Below, in pieces: positions 33,461-42,359 of a stretch of DNA of 64,000 nt. Source of the stretch: JAPOXK01 sp965220315 (GTDB taxonomy: Bacteria; Chloroflexota; Dehalococcoidia; Bin125). The notes under the pieces are model-generated. The model had not been told where the DNA came from. It worked only from the letters and a program-made list of their open reading frames with translations, and made no database searches. The stretch is from the NCBI GenBank assembly GCA_965220315.1, contig CBDCPP010000002.1, positions 310,001 through 374,000 of the forward strand, given 5' to 3'. The first letter of the stretch is position 1, and each line of letters starts with the position of its first letter. A program made the position numbers and the translations under genes.

Positions 33461-33934
33461 CTAACCGGATTCGGGATCGGCTAACCGCCAGCGCGGCTGC
33501 ACGATCTCACCTACGTCCGGATCGACGGCCGTGCGCTCGAACACCACCCGCAGCGGCATCCCGATCGCCAGAGCCCCCTCCTTGTCCGCGTCGAGCACGT
33601 TTCCCAACATCCGGACCGCCGGATGATCGTCGAGCTGCAGCAGCACCACGTTGTAGGGACCGCGCTCGCGCAGCAGGGCGTTGGCCGGATGCACCGTGTG
33701 CGTGAAGCTGTATACCGTTGCTCGCCCGGAGACTTCCTTCCAGCCCAGGTCGAATGAGTGGCAGGCGTGGCAGAGAACCTCAGGTGGGTGCTGCACCGTC
33801 TCGCAATCGCGGCACTGTTGCACCACGAGGCGTCCCGCGCGCGCCGCTTCCCAGAAGCCGCGGCTCAGGGCGTCGTTCGGATCGGGGACGGCATATCCCT
33901 CGGGGAAGTACTTGCTGTCGACGAACTCTGCCAT
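33461..33934 (-). CDS. DUF35 OB-fold protein, partner of the thiolase-like protein
   Basis: A 157-residue protein with an N-terminal helix (DALSRGFWEAARAGRLVVQQC), a zinc ribbon (CRDCETVQHPPEVLCHACHS) and an OB-fold (VYSFTHTVHPAN to ERGPYNVVLLQLDD). That is the rubredoxin-like plus OB arrangement of DUF35. Its ATG overlaps the stop of the thiolase-like gene (TGATG). DUF35 proteins bind acyl-CoA or thiolase partners, as ChsH2 does with the aldolase Ltp2. The frame is open upstream, but that sequence is inside the thiolase-like gene. Confidence 0.85.
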   Translation of the reverse strand: MAEFVDSKYFPEGYAVPDPNDALSRGFWEAARAGRLVVQQCRDCETVQHPPEVLCHACHSFDLGWKEVSGRATVYSFTHTVHPANALLRERGPYNVVLLQLDDHPAVRMLGNVLDADKEGALAIGMPLRVVFERTAVDPDVGEIVQPRWRLADPESG

Positions 33935-35145
33935 CAGTTGTGCAAGATCAGGGCGCTTGCCGGCGCCACCCCGGGACCACTCACTAGCAAGGAGGTTTGC
34001 GCACCCTCCACCGGCAGGGTTGCCGTGCCGTTTAACTGTCGTGTTGCCTCCACCATCAGCTCGAATCCGTGGGTATAGGCCTCCGCCAAGTTGCCGCCGC
34101 TCGTGTTGATCGGTAACGCGCCGGCGTGCGGCGCCCCCGCATCCGCTACGGCTTTGTGCTCGATCCGCCCGCCCTCTACCCACCGTCCCGCTTCCCCCCG
34201 TCCACACAGTCCGAAGTCCTCCATTGCCATCAGCACCAGCCCGGTGAAGTTCTCATAGATCTGCGCCACGTCGATCTCATCCGCCCCCATCCCTGCTGAT
34301 GCGTACAGACGCCGCGCCACGTTCGAGAACGCGGCCGTCGTGTAGTGGGGCCGGTTGTCGCTCATGGCCCCCTCACGATAGCCGGCGCCCTGCGCCGCTC
34401 CCGCCAGATATACCAGCGGTCGGCGCAGATCCCGCGCCCGCTCGGGCGTCGTCAGGATCACCGCCGCCGCCCCGTCCGTTTCTTGGCAACAGTCGTAGAG
34501 CCGCAAGGGATCCGCGATCATGCGCGAATTCTGGTGATCCTCGATCGTGATCGGCTTGCCGTTCATGATGGCGCGCGGGTTGTGCTGCGCGTGCTTGTAG
34601 CTCGCCACCGCGATTAGTCCGAGCTGCTTGCTCGTCACGCCGTACTCGTGCATGTAGCGCCTGATCGGCAGCGCGAACCGCTGCGGCGGGGTCAGCAGCC
34701 CCGCTGCGAGCCGCCACATATCCTGCCCGCGCACCTTGCCGGTGATGCTTGCCTGCCCAAAGCGGCGGAATTGTCCCTGCGCCAGCGCCCGGTAGGCGAC
34801 TACATAGTCCGCGTATCCGGCGACGATCGCCGCCGCCGCGTTCGCCACCGCCCCGGCTACGCCGCCCCCACCCCCACCCCAATGCATGTTATTGAACGAG
34901 GTTTGCTCGACCCCTAGCGCCGTCGCTATCCGGACCGCATCGTTGCGGTCGTTCGCGTACGACGCGAACCCGTTCAACCGGCGCGGGTCCAATCCCGCGT
35001 CGCTGCACGCAGCCAGGATCGCCTCGATCGCGAGCTGGAACTCCGGCCGGGCGATCGATCCGTGCCGCCCGTACTCGCTCTCCCCAACTCCGACTACGCA
35101 CACCTTGTCGCGGATCGAGCGCGTTGCGTTCTCGTCCATCGACAC
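33934..35145 (-). CDS. Thiolase-like protein (SCP-x/Ltp2-type)
   Basis: The 403-residue protein has the thiolase fold with VCVVGVGESEYGR at the start, GGNLAEAYTHGFELMVEATRQL and LLVSGPGVAPASALIL at the end. At the place of the thiolase nucleophile Cys, the sequence is NNMHWGGGGGGVAGAV, with no Cys in the block. It therefore resembles Ltp2-like retroaldolases that work with DUF35 partners rather than a true acetyl-CoA acetyltransferase. The substrate is unknown; side-chain cleavage of a CoA-linked sterol-like or other branched compound is one possibility. Confidence 0.82.
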   Translation of the reverse strand: MSMDENATRSIRDKVCVVGVGESEYGRHGSIARPEFQLAIEAILAACSDAGLDPRRLNGFASYANDRNDAVRIATALGVEQTSFNNMHWGGGGGGVAGAVANAAAAIVAGYADYVVAYRALAQGQFRRFGQASITGKVRGQDMWRLAAGLLTPPQRFALPIRRYMHEYGVTSKQLGLIAVASYKHAQHNPRAIMNGKPITIEDHQNSRMIADPLRLYDCCQETDGAAAVILTTPERARDLRRPLVYLAGAAQGAGYREGAMSDNRPHYTTAAFSNVARRLYASAGMGADEIDVAQIYENFTGLVLMAMEDFGLCGRGEAGRWVEGGRIEHKAVADAGAPHAGALPINTSGGNLAEAYTHGFELMVEATRQLNGTATLPVEGAQTSLLVSGPGVAPASALILHN

Positions 35146-35269
35146 TCCTCAGCCGCAACAGTCCGGGAACCGGCTCGGCCATTCTGGCCGATCGGGAAAC
35201 CACACGCGACTCTGCTTTCGCCAGGTATTCTTTCATGCATCCGCCCAGATCCGTTGCTATCCTCTCCTT

Positions 35270-35476
35270 ATGCCGCCTGAGACAGATTCGCAGCAACTCG
35301 CCCGCCTGCGCGTCCTCGCCGATGCGGCCCGTCTTTCCATCAGCGACGAACGCCTGGCCGAGATCGCACCGCTGGCCGAGATCCTCCTCGATCGCTTTGG
35401 CGCCTTCGCGGAGCTGGACCTTGGCCAGACTCAACCCGCCTCCAGCCTGCGCCCGCCGCGCCCCTTGTCCGACTGA
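35270..35476 (+). CDS. GatC/AtzG-like small subunit
   Basis: The 68-residue product (starts MPPETDSQQLARLRVLADAA) resembles the short helical GatC/AtzG proteins that wrap around an amidase partner, with DERLAEIAPLAEILLDRF as its main helix. It is shorter than usual GatC (about 95). The stop is 2 bases ahead of the amidase start. The pairing suggests a GatCA-like or AtzEG-like complex. No gatB is in the window, so involvement in tRNA amidation cannot be claimed. Confidence 0.6.
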   Translation: MPPETDSQQLARLRVLADAARLSISDERLAEIAPLAEILLDRFGAFAELDLGQTQPASSLRPPRPLSD

Positions 35477-35478
35477 CC

Positions 35479-36852
35479 GTGTCCGAGCCGCACGACCTCA
35501 CTATCCGTGAAGCCGCCGTCGCCCTGCGCGATGGATCCCTCACCGCCGCCGCCCTCACCGATGCCGTTCTCGCCCGCGCCGCCGCGACCGAGTCCGCAGT
35601 CAATGCCTACATCACTCTCACGGCCGATCTCGCCCGCCAGCAAGCGGCCAAAGCCGACGAAGAACTCCGCGCCGGCCGCGACCGCGGTCCCTTTCACGGT
35701 ATCCCCATTGCGCTGAAGGACATCATCGATACCGCCGGCATTCCGACCACCGCCGGCTCGGACTTCCTCCGCGACCGCGTGCCCCAAAGCAACGCTTTCG
35801 TTACTCGCAAGCTCTACGATGCCGGCGCCGTGCTCGTGGGTAAGCTCAACCTGCACGAGTTCGCCATGAGCACCACGAGCATCAACCCGCACTACGGGCC
35901 GGTTGGCAACCCCTGGGACCCCGCGCGCGTCGCCGGCGGCAGCTCGGGCGGCAGCGCCGCGGCGGTCGCGGCCGGCTCTGCTCTCGCCACGTTGGGTAGC
36001 GACACCGGCGGCTCCGTTCGCCTCCCCGCCGCGCTCTGCGGCGTCGTGGGACTCAAGCCGACCTACGGCCGCGTTGGGCGCAGCGGCGTCGTGGCGCTCT
36101 CCTGGTCGCTTGACCATGTTGGCCCCCTCACGCGCACTGTTGAGGACGCCGCGCTGATGCTCGACGCCATCGCCGGCTACGACCCGGACGACGCAGGCTC
36201 CGCGGACCAACCTGTGGAAGATTTCACCCGCGAGCTCGGCCGGGGCGTTGCTGGCCTCCGGATCGGGATCGCGCGCAAGCTTTTCTGGTCCCGCTGCGAC
36301 CCGGAGATCGAGGCTGCCTGCGAGGCTGCGATCGACGTGCTGCGAGGTCTCGGGGCCACGGTCCACGATGTCGATCTGCCGCTGCTGCACGGGGCCCGCC
36401 GCACGCCGATCCTCGCCGTGGAAGTGGCGGCCTACCACTCCACTTGGCTGCGCCAGTACGCCGACCGCTATGGCGACGACGCGCGCTCCCTGTTGGAGGC
36501 AGGCTCGCTTATCCCCGGCACTGCTTACGTGCAGGCTCAGCGTCTACGCACCAAACTCATCGACGAAACACGCGCGCTCTTCAACGAGATCGACGTCCTG
36601 GCCTCACCCACCAGCCCCATCGTCGCTCCCACGATCGAGGCCGGCGACCCCAAGTTCGTGCTGGCTCGCTACATCATGGACTTCAACATCACGGCTATTC
36701 CCGCCATCAGCATCCCCTGCGGCTTCAGCGACAACGGTCTGCCCATCAGCCTGATGCTGGGCGGGCGGCATTTCGGGGAGTCCGCGCTGCTCCGTGCCGC
36801 GCACGCCTACGAGCAAGCCACCGACTGGCATACGCGCCGTCCGTCTCTTTAG
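35479..36852 (+). CDS. Amidase (amidase signature family)
   Basis: The 457-residue enzyme carries the full Ser-Ser-Lys triad: Lys in IPIALKDIIDT, cis-Ser in GGSSGGSAAAVAAG and nucleophile Ser in GSDTGGSVRLPAALCG. It hydrolyses an amide; the substrate is not visible from the sequence. It starts at GTG, 2 bases after the GatC-like gene, and probably works with it. Candidates are AtzE-like carboxybiuret/allophanate-type hydrolases or a GatA-like subunit. A second amidase at 55054 is broken. Confidence 0.88.
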   Translation: MSEPHDLTIREAAVALRDGSLTAAALTDAVLARAAATESAVNAYITLTADLARQQAAKADEELRAGRDRGPFHGIPIALKDIIDTAGIPTTAGSDFLRDRVPQSNAFVTRKLYDAGAVLVGKLNLHEFAMSTTSINPHYGPVGNPWDPARVAGGSSGGSAAAVAAGSALATLGSDTGGSVRLPAALCGVVGLKPTYGRVGRSGVVALSWSLDHVGPLTRTVEDAALMLDAIAGYDPDDAGSADQPVEDFTRELGRGVAGLRIGIARKLFWSRCDPEIEAACEAAIDVLRGLGATVHDVDLPLLHGARRTPILAVEVAAYHSTWLRQYADRYGDDARSLLEAGSLIPGTAYVQAQRLRTKLIDETRALFNEIDVLASPTSPIVAPTIEAGDPKFVLARYIMDFNITAIPAISIPCGFSDNGLPISLMLGGRHFGESALLRAAHAYEQATDWHTRRPSL

Positions 36853-36921
36853 CGGCTCGCTTCTTTCTCCTCGCGCGCATCCCGATCACGCAGCTGAGAC
36901 CGCTCAACGGTGCGGCGCGCG

Positions 36922-38595
36922 TTAGCGCGTGATCGCTCCCTCTTCGGCTCCGGACACGCTCCGCGCGTACTTGGCGAACGCGCCTTGCGTGTAGCGCGGC
37001 GCCGGCGCCGTCCAGGCCGCAAGGCGACGCTGCAGCTCCGCCTCGTCGATCTCGATGTCCAGCCGCCGCTCCTCAATATCGATGCTGATCGTGTCGCCCT
37101 CTTGCACGATCGCGATGGGGCCGCCCACTGCCGCTTCGGGCGCTACGTGTCCCGCCATCAGGCCCCGCGTCGCCCCACTGAAGCGGCCGTCCGTCAGCAG
37201 CGCCACCTCCTCGCCCAACTCCTCGCCGACCAGCGCCGCCGTGACGCCCAGCATCTCGCGCATTCCTGGACCGCCCTTCGGCCCCTCGTTGCGGATCACG
37301 ACCACATCGCCCGAGCGGATCTCCTTCGCCACCACCGCGGCAAAGGCATCTTCCTCTCGCTCGAACACTCGCGCGGGACCCCGATGCCGCAGCCGTTCGT
37401 GTCCCGCCACCTTCACCACACAGCCCGCCGGCGCCAAGTTGCCGTGGAGGATCACCAGCCCACCTGTTGGCTTGAGGGCCTTCTCGACCGGCAAGATCAC
37501 GTCCTGCCCCGGCGTCTCCACCGCCAGCGCCGCTTCTTCCGCGATCGTCCGGCCCGTCACGGTCATCACGTCGCCGTGCAGCTTCCCGGCTTCCAGGAGC
37601 CGCTTCGCCAGCAGGCGCGTGCCTCCCGCTCGATCGACATCCAGCGCCACATAGCGCCCGCCCGGACGTAGGTCGCCGATCAAGGGCGTTTGCTCGCTGA
37701 TCCGGTCGAAGTCGTCGATCGACAGCGGCACGCCCGACTCATGCGCGATCGCGAGCAGGTGCAGCACGACGTTGGTTGAGCCGCCGGTCGCCGCCGCGCA
37801 GATGATCCCGTTCTCAATCGCCTCGCGTGTCAAGATCTCGCCCGCGCGCACTCCGCGTCCCAGCATCTCCATCAGCGTGCGTCCGGCCTCGCGTGCCACC
37901 GCGTCCTTGCGTGGGTCGGTCGCGCCCACGCTGCCGCTGCCCAGCGGCGCGAGCCCGAGAAACTCGATCACCATCGCCATCGTGTTGGCCGTGTACTGGG
38001 CCCCGCAGGCACCCGCACCGGGACAGGCCGCGTCCTCGATCGCCGTTAGCTGTTCCTCCGTGATCGACCCCGCGGCGTGTTGCCCCACGCCTTCAAAAAC
38101 ATCCTGAATCGTGATGTCGCGCCCTTCATAGCGGCCCGGGGCGATCGAGCCGCTGTACAGCGTGAGCCCTGGAATGCCCAACCGCGCGAGGGCCATCGGC
38201 CCCGCTGGGATCGTCTTGTCGCATCCCACGATCACGATCGCGGCGTCGAACGAATACCCGATGGCGCACAACTCGATCGAGTCGGCGATCACTTCCCGGC
38301 TGATCAACGACGCCTTCATCCCCTCCGTCCCCATCGCGATCCCGTCGCTGATCGCGATCGTGTTGATCTCCATCGGCGTGCCGCCCGCCTCCCGCACCCC
38401 GTTCATCACCGACTCCGCCAGCGTGCGTTGGCTGAAGTTGCACGGCATCGTCCCGGTCCAGCTGTGCGCCACCATTACCAGTGGCTTGCGCAGGTCCTCG
38501 CTCGTCAGTCCGATCGACCTGAAGTACGAGCGCGCCGGCGCACGCGCCGGGCCATCGACCAGGATGTGGCTGCGGTGTCTGGGATCGAGGGTCAT
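36922..38595 (-). CDS. ilvD: Dihydroxy-acid dehydratase
   Basis: This 557-residue Fe-S enzyme converts dihydroxy-isovalerate or -methylvalerate to the 2-oxoacid in valine and isoleucine synthesis. The cluster Cys residues are Cys52 (GTMPCNFSQ), Cys125 (GCDKTIPAGPMA) and Cys197 (CPGAGACGAQYTANTM). The IlvD C-terminal domain ends with GEEVALLTDGRFSGATRG and related blocks. It stands alone without ilvB, ilvC or ilvE. No T-box or attenuator was recognised upstream, only the inverted repeat at 38663-38689. Confidence 0.95.
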   Translation of the reverse strand: MTLDPRHRSHILVDGPARAPARSYFRSIGLTSEDLRKPLVMVAHSWTGTMPCNFSQRTLAESVMNGVREAGGTPMEINTIAISDGIAMGTEGMKASLISREVIADSIELCAIGYSFDAAIVIVGCDKTIPAGPMALARLGIPGLTLYSGSIAPGRYEGRDITIQDVFEGVGQHAAGSITEEQLTAIEDAACPGAGACGAQYTANTMAMVIEFLGLAPLGSGSVGATDPRKDAVAREAGRTLMEMLGRGVRAGEILTREAIENGIICAAATGGSTNVVLHLLAIAHESGVPLSIDDFDRISEQTPLIGDLRPGGRYVALDVDRAGGTRLLAKRLLEAGKLHGDVMTVTGRTIAEEAALAVETPGQDVILPVEKALKPTGGLVILHGNLAPAGCVVKVAGHERLRHRGPARVFEREEDAFAAVVAKEIRSGDVVVIRNEGPKGGPGMREMLGVTAALVGEELGEEVALLTDGRFSGATRGLMAGHVAPEAAVGGPIAIVQEGDTISIDIEERRLDIEIDEAELQRRLAAWTAPAPRYTQGAFAKYARSVSGAEEGAITR

Positions 38596-38662
38596 CGTTG
38601 CTCCTGCTCAGATCTCGCCGGCCGCTCTCGTGCGGCGGGGCTCCGGCTCGTGCCAGCTTCAG

Positions 38663-38689
38663 GCCGATATCGCTCAGGCTAATATCGGC
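38663..38689. promoter_or_regulatory. Inverted repeat between ilvD and the MFS gene
   Basis: GCCGATAT (38663-38670) and ATATCGGC (38682-38689) form a perfect 8-bp inverted repeat with an 11-base spacer, in the 139-base gap between divergent ilvD and the MFS transporter. Size and symmetry fit a dimeric regulator's operator; an RNA hairpin is the alternative. Confidence 0.5.
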
Positions 38690-38734
38690 TTCGGACGGGA
38701 GAGAGTAAAGACCTGCCCGGCGCGCGCTTACACT

Positions 38735-40075
38735 GTGGCGTCACTCCTACCCGTAGACTGCATTCACCCCGCGACCTCGAACGACTGGCGGCGAGTCCTG
38801 CGACCCGAGCGCGAATCCCGGCCCCGGCGTTTCCCCGCCATGCACTACGCGGACTACCGCACGCTTTGGCTCTCTTCCGCGATTGCCGCTGCGTCGCTGT
38901 GGGCCATGCTCATGGCTCGTGGCTGGCTCGTTTTCGAGCTCTCCGGCAGTGGGTTGGCCGTCGGCGCCGTCACCTTCGCCGCCATGGCGCCCTGGGCGCT
39001 GGCGCCCATCGGCGGCACCTTCGCTGATCGCTTCGACAGGGCACGCCTGGTGCTCTGGGGCCGCGTCGCGTTGATGGGCCTCGCCTTTGCATTGGCGGCG
39101 CTCACCTTCGCGGATGTGATTGCGATCTGGCATCTCGTTGCCATCGCCGCCGCTTCTGGAGTCGTTCGTATCTTTGAGATCCCCGCCGAGCAAGCCTTGA
39201 TCCCAAACGTGGTCGATCGGGATTCACTGCTCAACGCGATCACACTCGCCAGCCTCGCCCGCCACGGCTCGCGCTTTATTGGGCCGCTCGTGGGCGTCCC
39301 ATTGATCGTGGGGGTCGGGCCCGGCTGGCTCTTCGTCCTCGGTGCTGTGTTCTACGGCGTCTCCGCGCTCGTATTCATCCGCTTCCGCGTGCGCTCCTCA
39401 GGCGGGCTCGCTGGTACCGAGGGCGGTTTGCGCGCGGCGGGGCGCGGCATCCGCGAAGCCGTACGCTACGTCGGCCAGCGCCGCCCTCTAATGCTGGTTT
39501 TCGCGCTTACTATGTTTCACTGCATGCTCGTGATGTCGTTCGACTCCTTGCTTCCCATCTTCGCGACCGATGCTTTGGGGCGTGGTTCCGGCGCCTTCGG
39601 CGCGTTGCTCACTGGCATCGGCGCCGGTGCGCTCGTCGGCACGTTGGTGCTCTCGTTCGTTCACAACAGCGCGGCGCGCGGCGCGACCTTCTTGGGCACC
39701 GGCGTGCTCTCAGGCACGGCGATGCTCTGGCTGGGATTGGCCTCTGGTCCCGTGATGGCTGTCGCTGCGGCCGTCGCCGTAGGCGCTGCCCAGGCAGTCT
39801 TCATGGCCCTCTCCGCGACCCTCATCCAGGAAGTGGTATCCGACGCGCTGCGCGGGCGGGTGATGAGTCTCTACGTACTGCTCGCCGCTGGCACCATGGC
39901 AACCATGATTCTCGGCAACGGCGCGCTCGCGGACGTGATCAATGTGCGCATCTTGCTGATGGTCTTCCCCGCGGCGTTCATCGTCTTGGTGCTGGCCTGG
40001 TCACTGTCCCAGGCCGACTTGCGAGCGGTCTACCGCACCGGCCGCCTCCCCGCGATGGAGAACGCCCCGGCCTAG
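38735..40075 (+). CDS. MFS transporter
   Basis: The protein has about 12 hydrophobic membrane helices. Typical MFS elements include the loop GGTFADRFDRARLVLWGR between helices 2 and 3 and a matching repeat in the second half. It most resembles the EntS/MFS_3-type exporters. Start choice is uncertain: GTG 38735 gives 446 residues with a 35-residue polar leader, and ATG 38840 (MHYADYRTLWLSS) gives 411. No convincing Shine-Dalgarno favours either. Substrate unknown. It ends in a 4-base overlap with the convergent membrane-protein gene. Confidence 0.82.
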   Translation: MASLLPVDCIHPATSNDWRRVLRPERESRPRRFPAMHYADYRTLWLSSAIAAASLWAMLMARGWLVFELSGSGLAVGAVTFAAMAPWALAPIGGTFADRFDRARLVLWGRVALMGLAFALAALTFADVIAIWHLVAIAAASGVVRIFEIPAEQALIPNVVDRDSLLNAITLASLARHGSRFIGPLVGVPLIVGVGPGWLFVLGAVFYGVSALVFIRFRVRSSGGLAGTEGGLRAAGRGIREAVRYVGQRRPLMLVFALTMFHCMLVMSFDSLLPIFATDALGRGSGAFGALLTGIGAGALVGTLVLSFVHNSAARGATFLGTGVLSGTAMLWLGLASGPVMAVAAAVAVGAAQAVFMALSATLIQEVVSDALRGRVMSLYVLLAAGTMATMILGNGALADVINVRILLMVFPAAFIVLVLAWSLSQADLRAVYRTGRLPAMENAPA

Positions 40076-41157
40076 GAGCTCCGTGGTGGAGCCCCGGGCT
40101 CCGCGGCGGCGTCGTCCTCGGTGCCTACGCCGTCGCGCGCCTGGTGCGCGATCGGCACATGGAGCGCCCAGAGGAAGCCGAGCCCGGTGATCGTGATCGG
40201 GACTAGGATGAGTCCATGCAAAGCGGCCGCGTACGCGATCGCGACCTCCTCGGCGCCCGCCCCCGAGGAGAAGATGAGCACCACCGATTTCACCGCCCAC
40301 TCGAAGGGCCCGATGCCGCCGCTCGTCGACGGTACCGTGATAATTACGTTCGCCGCCGCCGCGGCCAGTAGGTAGACGGGGAAGGCCAAGTCCAGTCCGA
40401 AGCCCTCGCCGACCAGCCAGTACGTCAGTGCCTCAAAGCCCCAGGCGACGGCGCTGGTCCAGAGGGCCGCGGTCACCAGCCGCCTTCGCCGCAGCGCTCC
40501 CAGTCCCGAAATAAAGGCATCCACCCAGTGGTGATCGAGCGATCGCAGACCCGGTAACCGCTGGAGCAGGCGGCGCACGGTCCGGCCCGTCGTGCGCGGG
40601 TAACGCGCGATCCGGTAGCTCAGCAGAAACGCTACGCCGACGCCGAAGACCAGGAACGCCATCGTCGCGGTGAGCACATCCCCCGCGTACGTCATCCCGA
40701 ACACGCCCACGAGGCTCGCCGCAACACCGACGCACAGGAAGAACGCCAGCAGCAACCCGTCAAACAGCCGCTCCATGGCGACGCTTCCCAGCCCCGCCAC
40801 CTGACTCACGCCGAAGCGCTGACCGAAGATGTGCGCGCGCACGACTTCGCCCGTCCGCGCTGGCAGGATGTTATTGGTCGCGTATCCGATCGCCACGATC
40901 GGGAACAGTTGCCAGGCTGGGATCGGCCGCACGGGCGCGAACAGATAGTGCCAACGCGCTGCTCGGAACCACACCCCCGCGAAGTAGGCGGCGATCCCCA
41001 GCAAGATCAGGACGACGTTAGCCTCGCGGAACGCATCGGCGACCGCGCCGAAGTCGGTCCCGCGCAGGAAGAGCACGACGAAAACGGCGCTCACCGCGAA
41101 CCCGAGCAGCACCCGCGTGCCGGGTCCCAGCAGCCGATCGCGAAGTCGGCCCGCCAT
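40072..41157 (-). CDS. LPG synthase TM-region / UPF0104 family membrane protein
   Basis: The 361-residue integral membrane protein has around eight helices and the family pattern WFRAARWHYLFAPVRPIP, then GYATNNILPARTGEVVRAHIFGQRFG, and TIPSTSGGIGPFEWAVKS late. In this family (AglD, MprF membrane part) proteins flip or transfer lipid-linked groups. It lies 10 bases after the PAP2-like gene and is probably co-transcribed, a pairing suggesting glycolipid or phospholipid headgroup work. Confidence 0.85.
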   Translation of the reverse strand: MAGRLRDRLLGPGTRVLLGFAVSAVFVVLFLRGTDFGAVADAFREANVVLILLGIAAYFAGVWFRAARWHYLFAPVRPIPAWQLFPIVAIGYATNNILPARTGEVVRAHIFGQRFGVSQVAGLGSVAMERLFDGLLLAFFLCVGVAASLVGVFGMTYAGDVLTATMAFLVFGVGVAFLLSYRIARYPRTTGRTVRRLLQRLPGLRSLDHHWVDAFISGLGALRRRRLVTAALWTSAVAWGFEALTYWLVGEGFGLDLAFPVYLLAAAAANVIITVPSTSGGIGPFEWAVKSVVLIFSSGAGAEEVAIAYAAALHGLILVPITITGLGFLWALHVPIAHQARDGVGTEDDAAAEPGAPPRSS

Positions 41158-41167
41158 ACGTCACCGC

Positions 41168-42220
41168 CTAGGTTGACTCCGGGTGCCGTGCTTCTCGCTG
41201 ATGGGCCCGACTCCACGGTGGCCGGTACGCCGTCGACTTGTGCGCAATTCCTTCGAGCTGCTGCTTCAGCCACCTCCCCGAGCGAATCCCCGGACCCTGT
41301 CCCAGCACCGTCTCGGAGATGACGTACGCCAGCACGGCCGAGACCCCGCCTGCCAGGATGTCTGCGATGTAGTGCTCGCCCAGGTATATCAGCGAGAACG
41401 CCAGCATGACGCAGTACAGCGCCGTGAATGCGAGGAGCAGCCGCGATCGCACAATCAAGGCCACGATCAAGACGATGAACGAGGCCGCGAAATGCAGCGA
41501 GGGCATGGCCGCGCGCGGATTCGGCTCCGCGAACAGCCCGAACGTGTCGTTCCATCGCTGCTGCCCGAACAGCGCCGGTCCAACGTCCTCCATGATTCGC
41601 CGGACCCCGCTCGTGGCTCCTTCCTCAACGGCCAGCCAAGGTGGCACCGTGGGCACCAGGTAGTACAGCGCCACGCCGAAGAAGAAGGTGCCCGCGATGA
41701 TCACCGCGACCCGGAAGAACAGATCCCGCGCGAAGAAGAAGGTCCCGAACACTACCGCATGCGGGAAGATGAACCAGGTCCAATGCACGAAGGTCGAGAA
41801 GAACCCCAGTGCATTCGGATTGCCGCCGGCCCCGCCCGCTGCGTTCTGGAGCCAGGCGGAGGGCGTGGTTCCGCCGAACATCCATAGCTCCCAGTCCAGG
41901 ACGTAGGCCGTGCTGGCTCTGATCGAGGTCTCGTCGGCTGCGTCGCGCAATTGCGTGAAGAAGTAGATCGCGACGACGTAAAATGCCCAGGTACGGAACT
42001 CGTAGCGCCGTGGCGCGACCCAGAGAAGTGCTCCCAGCGCGATCGGCAGCGTAAACGCGAGCGCGATACTGTCGTAGCCGACGGTGATCCGGATGGCAGG
42101 TACCGCCACCCCGACGATCACCATGGCCCACGCGATCAGCCGCGCCCAATCGCGCGCGCTCCTAGGTCTGTGCAAAAGAGCCCCAAGCTCGATTGGCGGC
42201 TGTTTCACGATCGTCCTCAC
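41168..42220 (-). CDS. PAP2-family membrane phosphatase / inositolphosphotransferase-like
   Basis: At 350 residues, this membrane protein has PAP2 motifs: NPRAAMPSLHFAASF (PSxHF motif) and YLGEHYIADILAGG (SRxxxxHxxxD-like motif with the last His and Asp). The arrangement resembles AUR1/IPC synthase-like proteins, which transfer phospho-head groups, and lipid phosphate phosphatases. It is upstream of the UPF0104 gene in an operon. Its direction is divergent from the subtilase. Confidence 0.82.
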   Translation of the reverse strand: MRTIVKQPPIELGALLHRPRSARDWARLIAWAMVIVGVAVPAIRITVGYDSIALAFTLPIALGALLWVAPRRYEFRTWAFYVVAIYFFTQLRDAADETSIRASTAYVLDWELWMFGGTTPSAWLQNAAGGAGGNPNALGFFSTFVHWTWFIFPHAVVFGTFFFARDLFFRVAVIIAGTFFFGVALYYLVPTVPPWLAVEEGATSGVRRIMEDVGPALFGQQRWNDTFGLFAEPNPRAAMPSLHFAASFIVLIVALIVRSRLLLAFTALYCVMLAFSLIYLGEHYIADILAGGVSAVLAYVISETVLGQGPGIRSGRWLKQQLEGIAHKSTAYRPPWSRAHQREARHPEST

Positions 42221-42359
42221 TGGATCGCGTCCCGGACCCGCTCCGAAGCGGCATCATGTTATCGCCGGGGCTGCTGCGGGGAGCGGAACCTTTGCCCTTG
42301 CTGCTGTACCCCATGTTGCAGACCGTTACGCTAACGCAAGCGCTTGACTTGAGGGCGGC

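Noticed and set aside
38596..38734. T-box leader for ilvD
   Set aside because: No AGGGTGGNACCGCG-like T-box sequence or specifier structure was found on the - strand.
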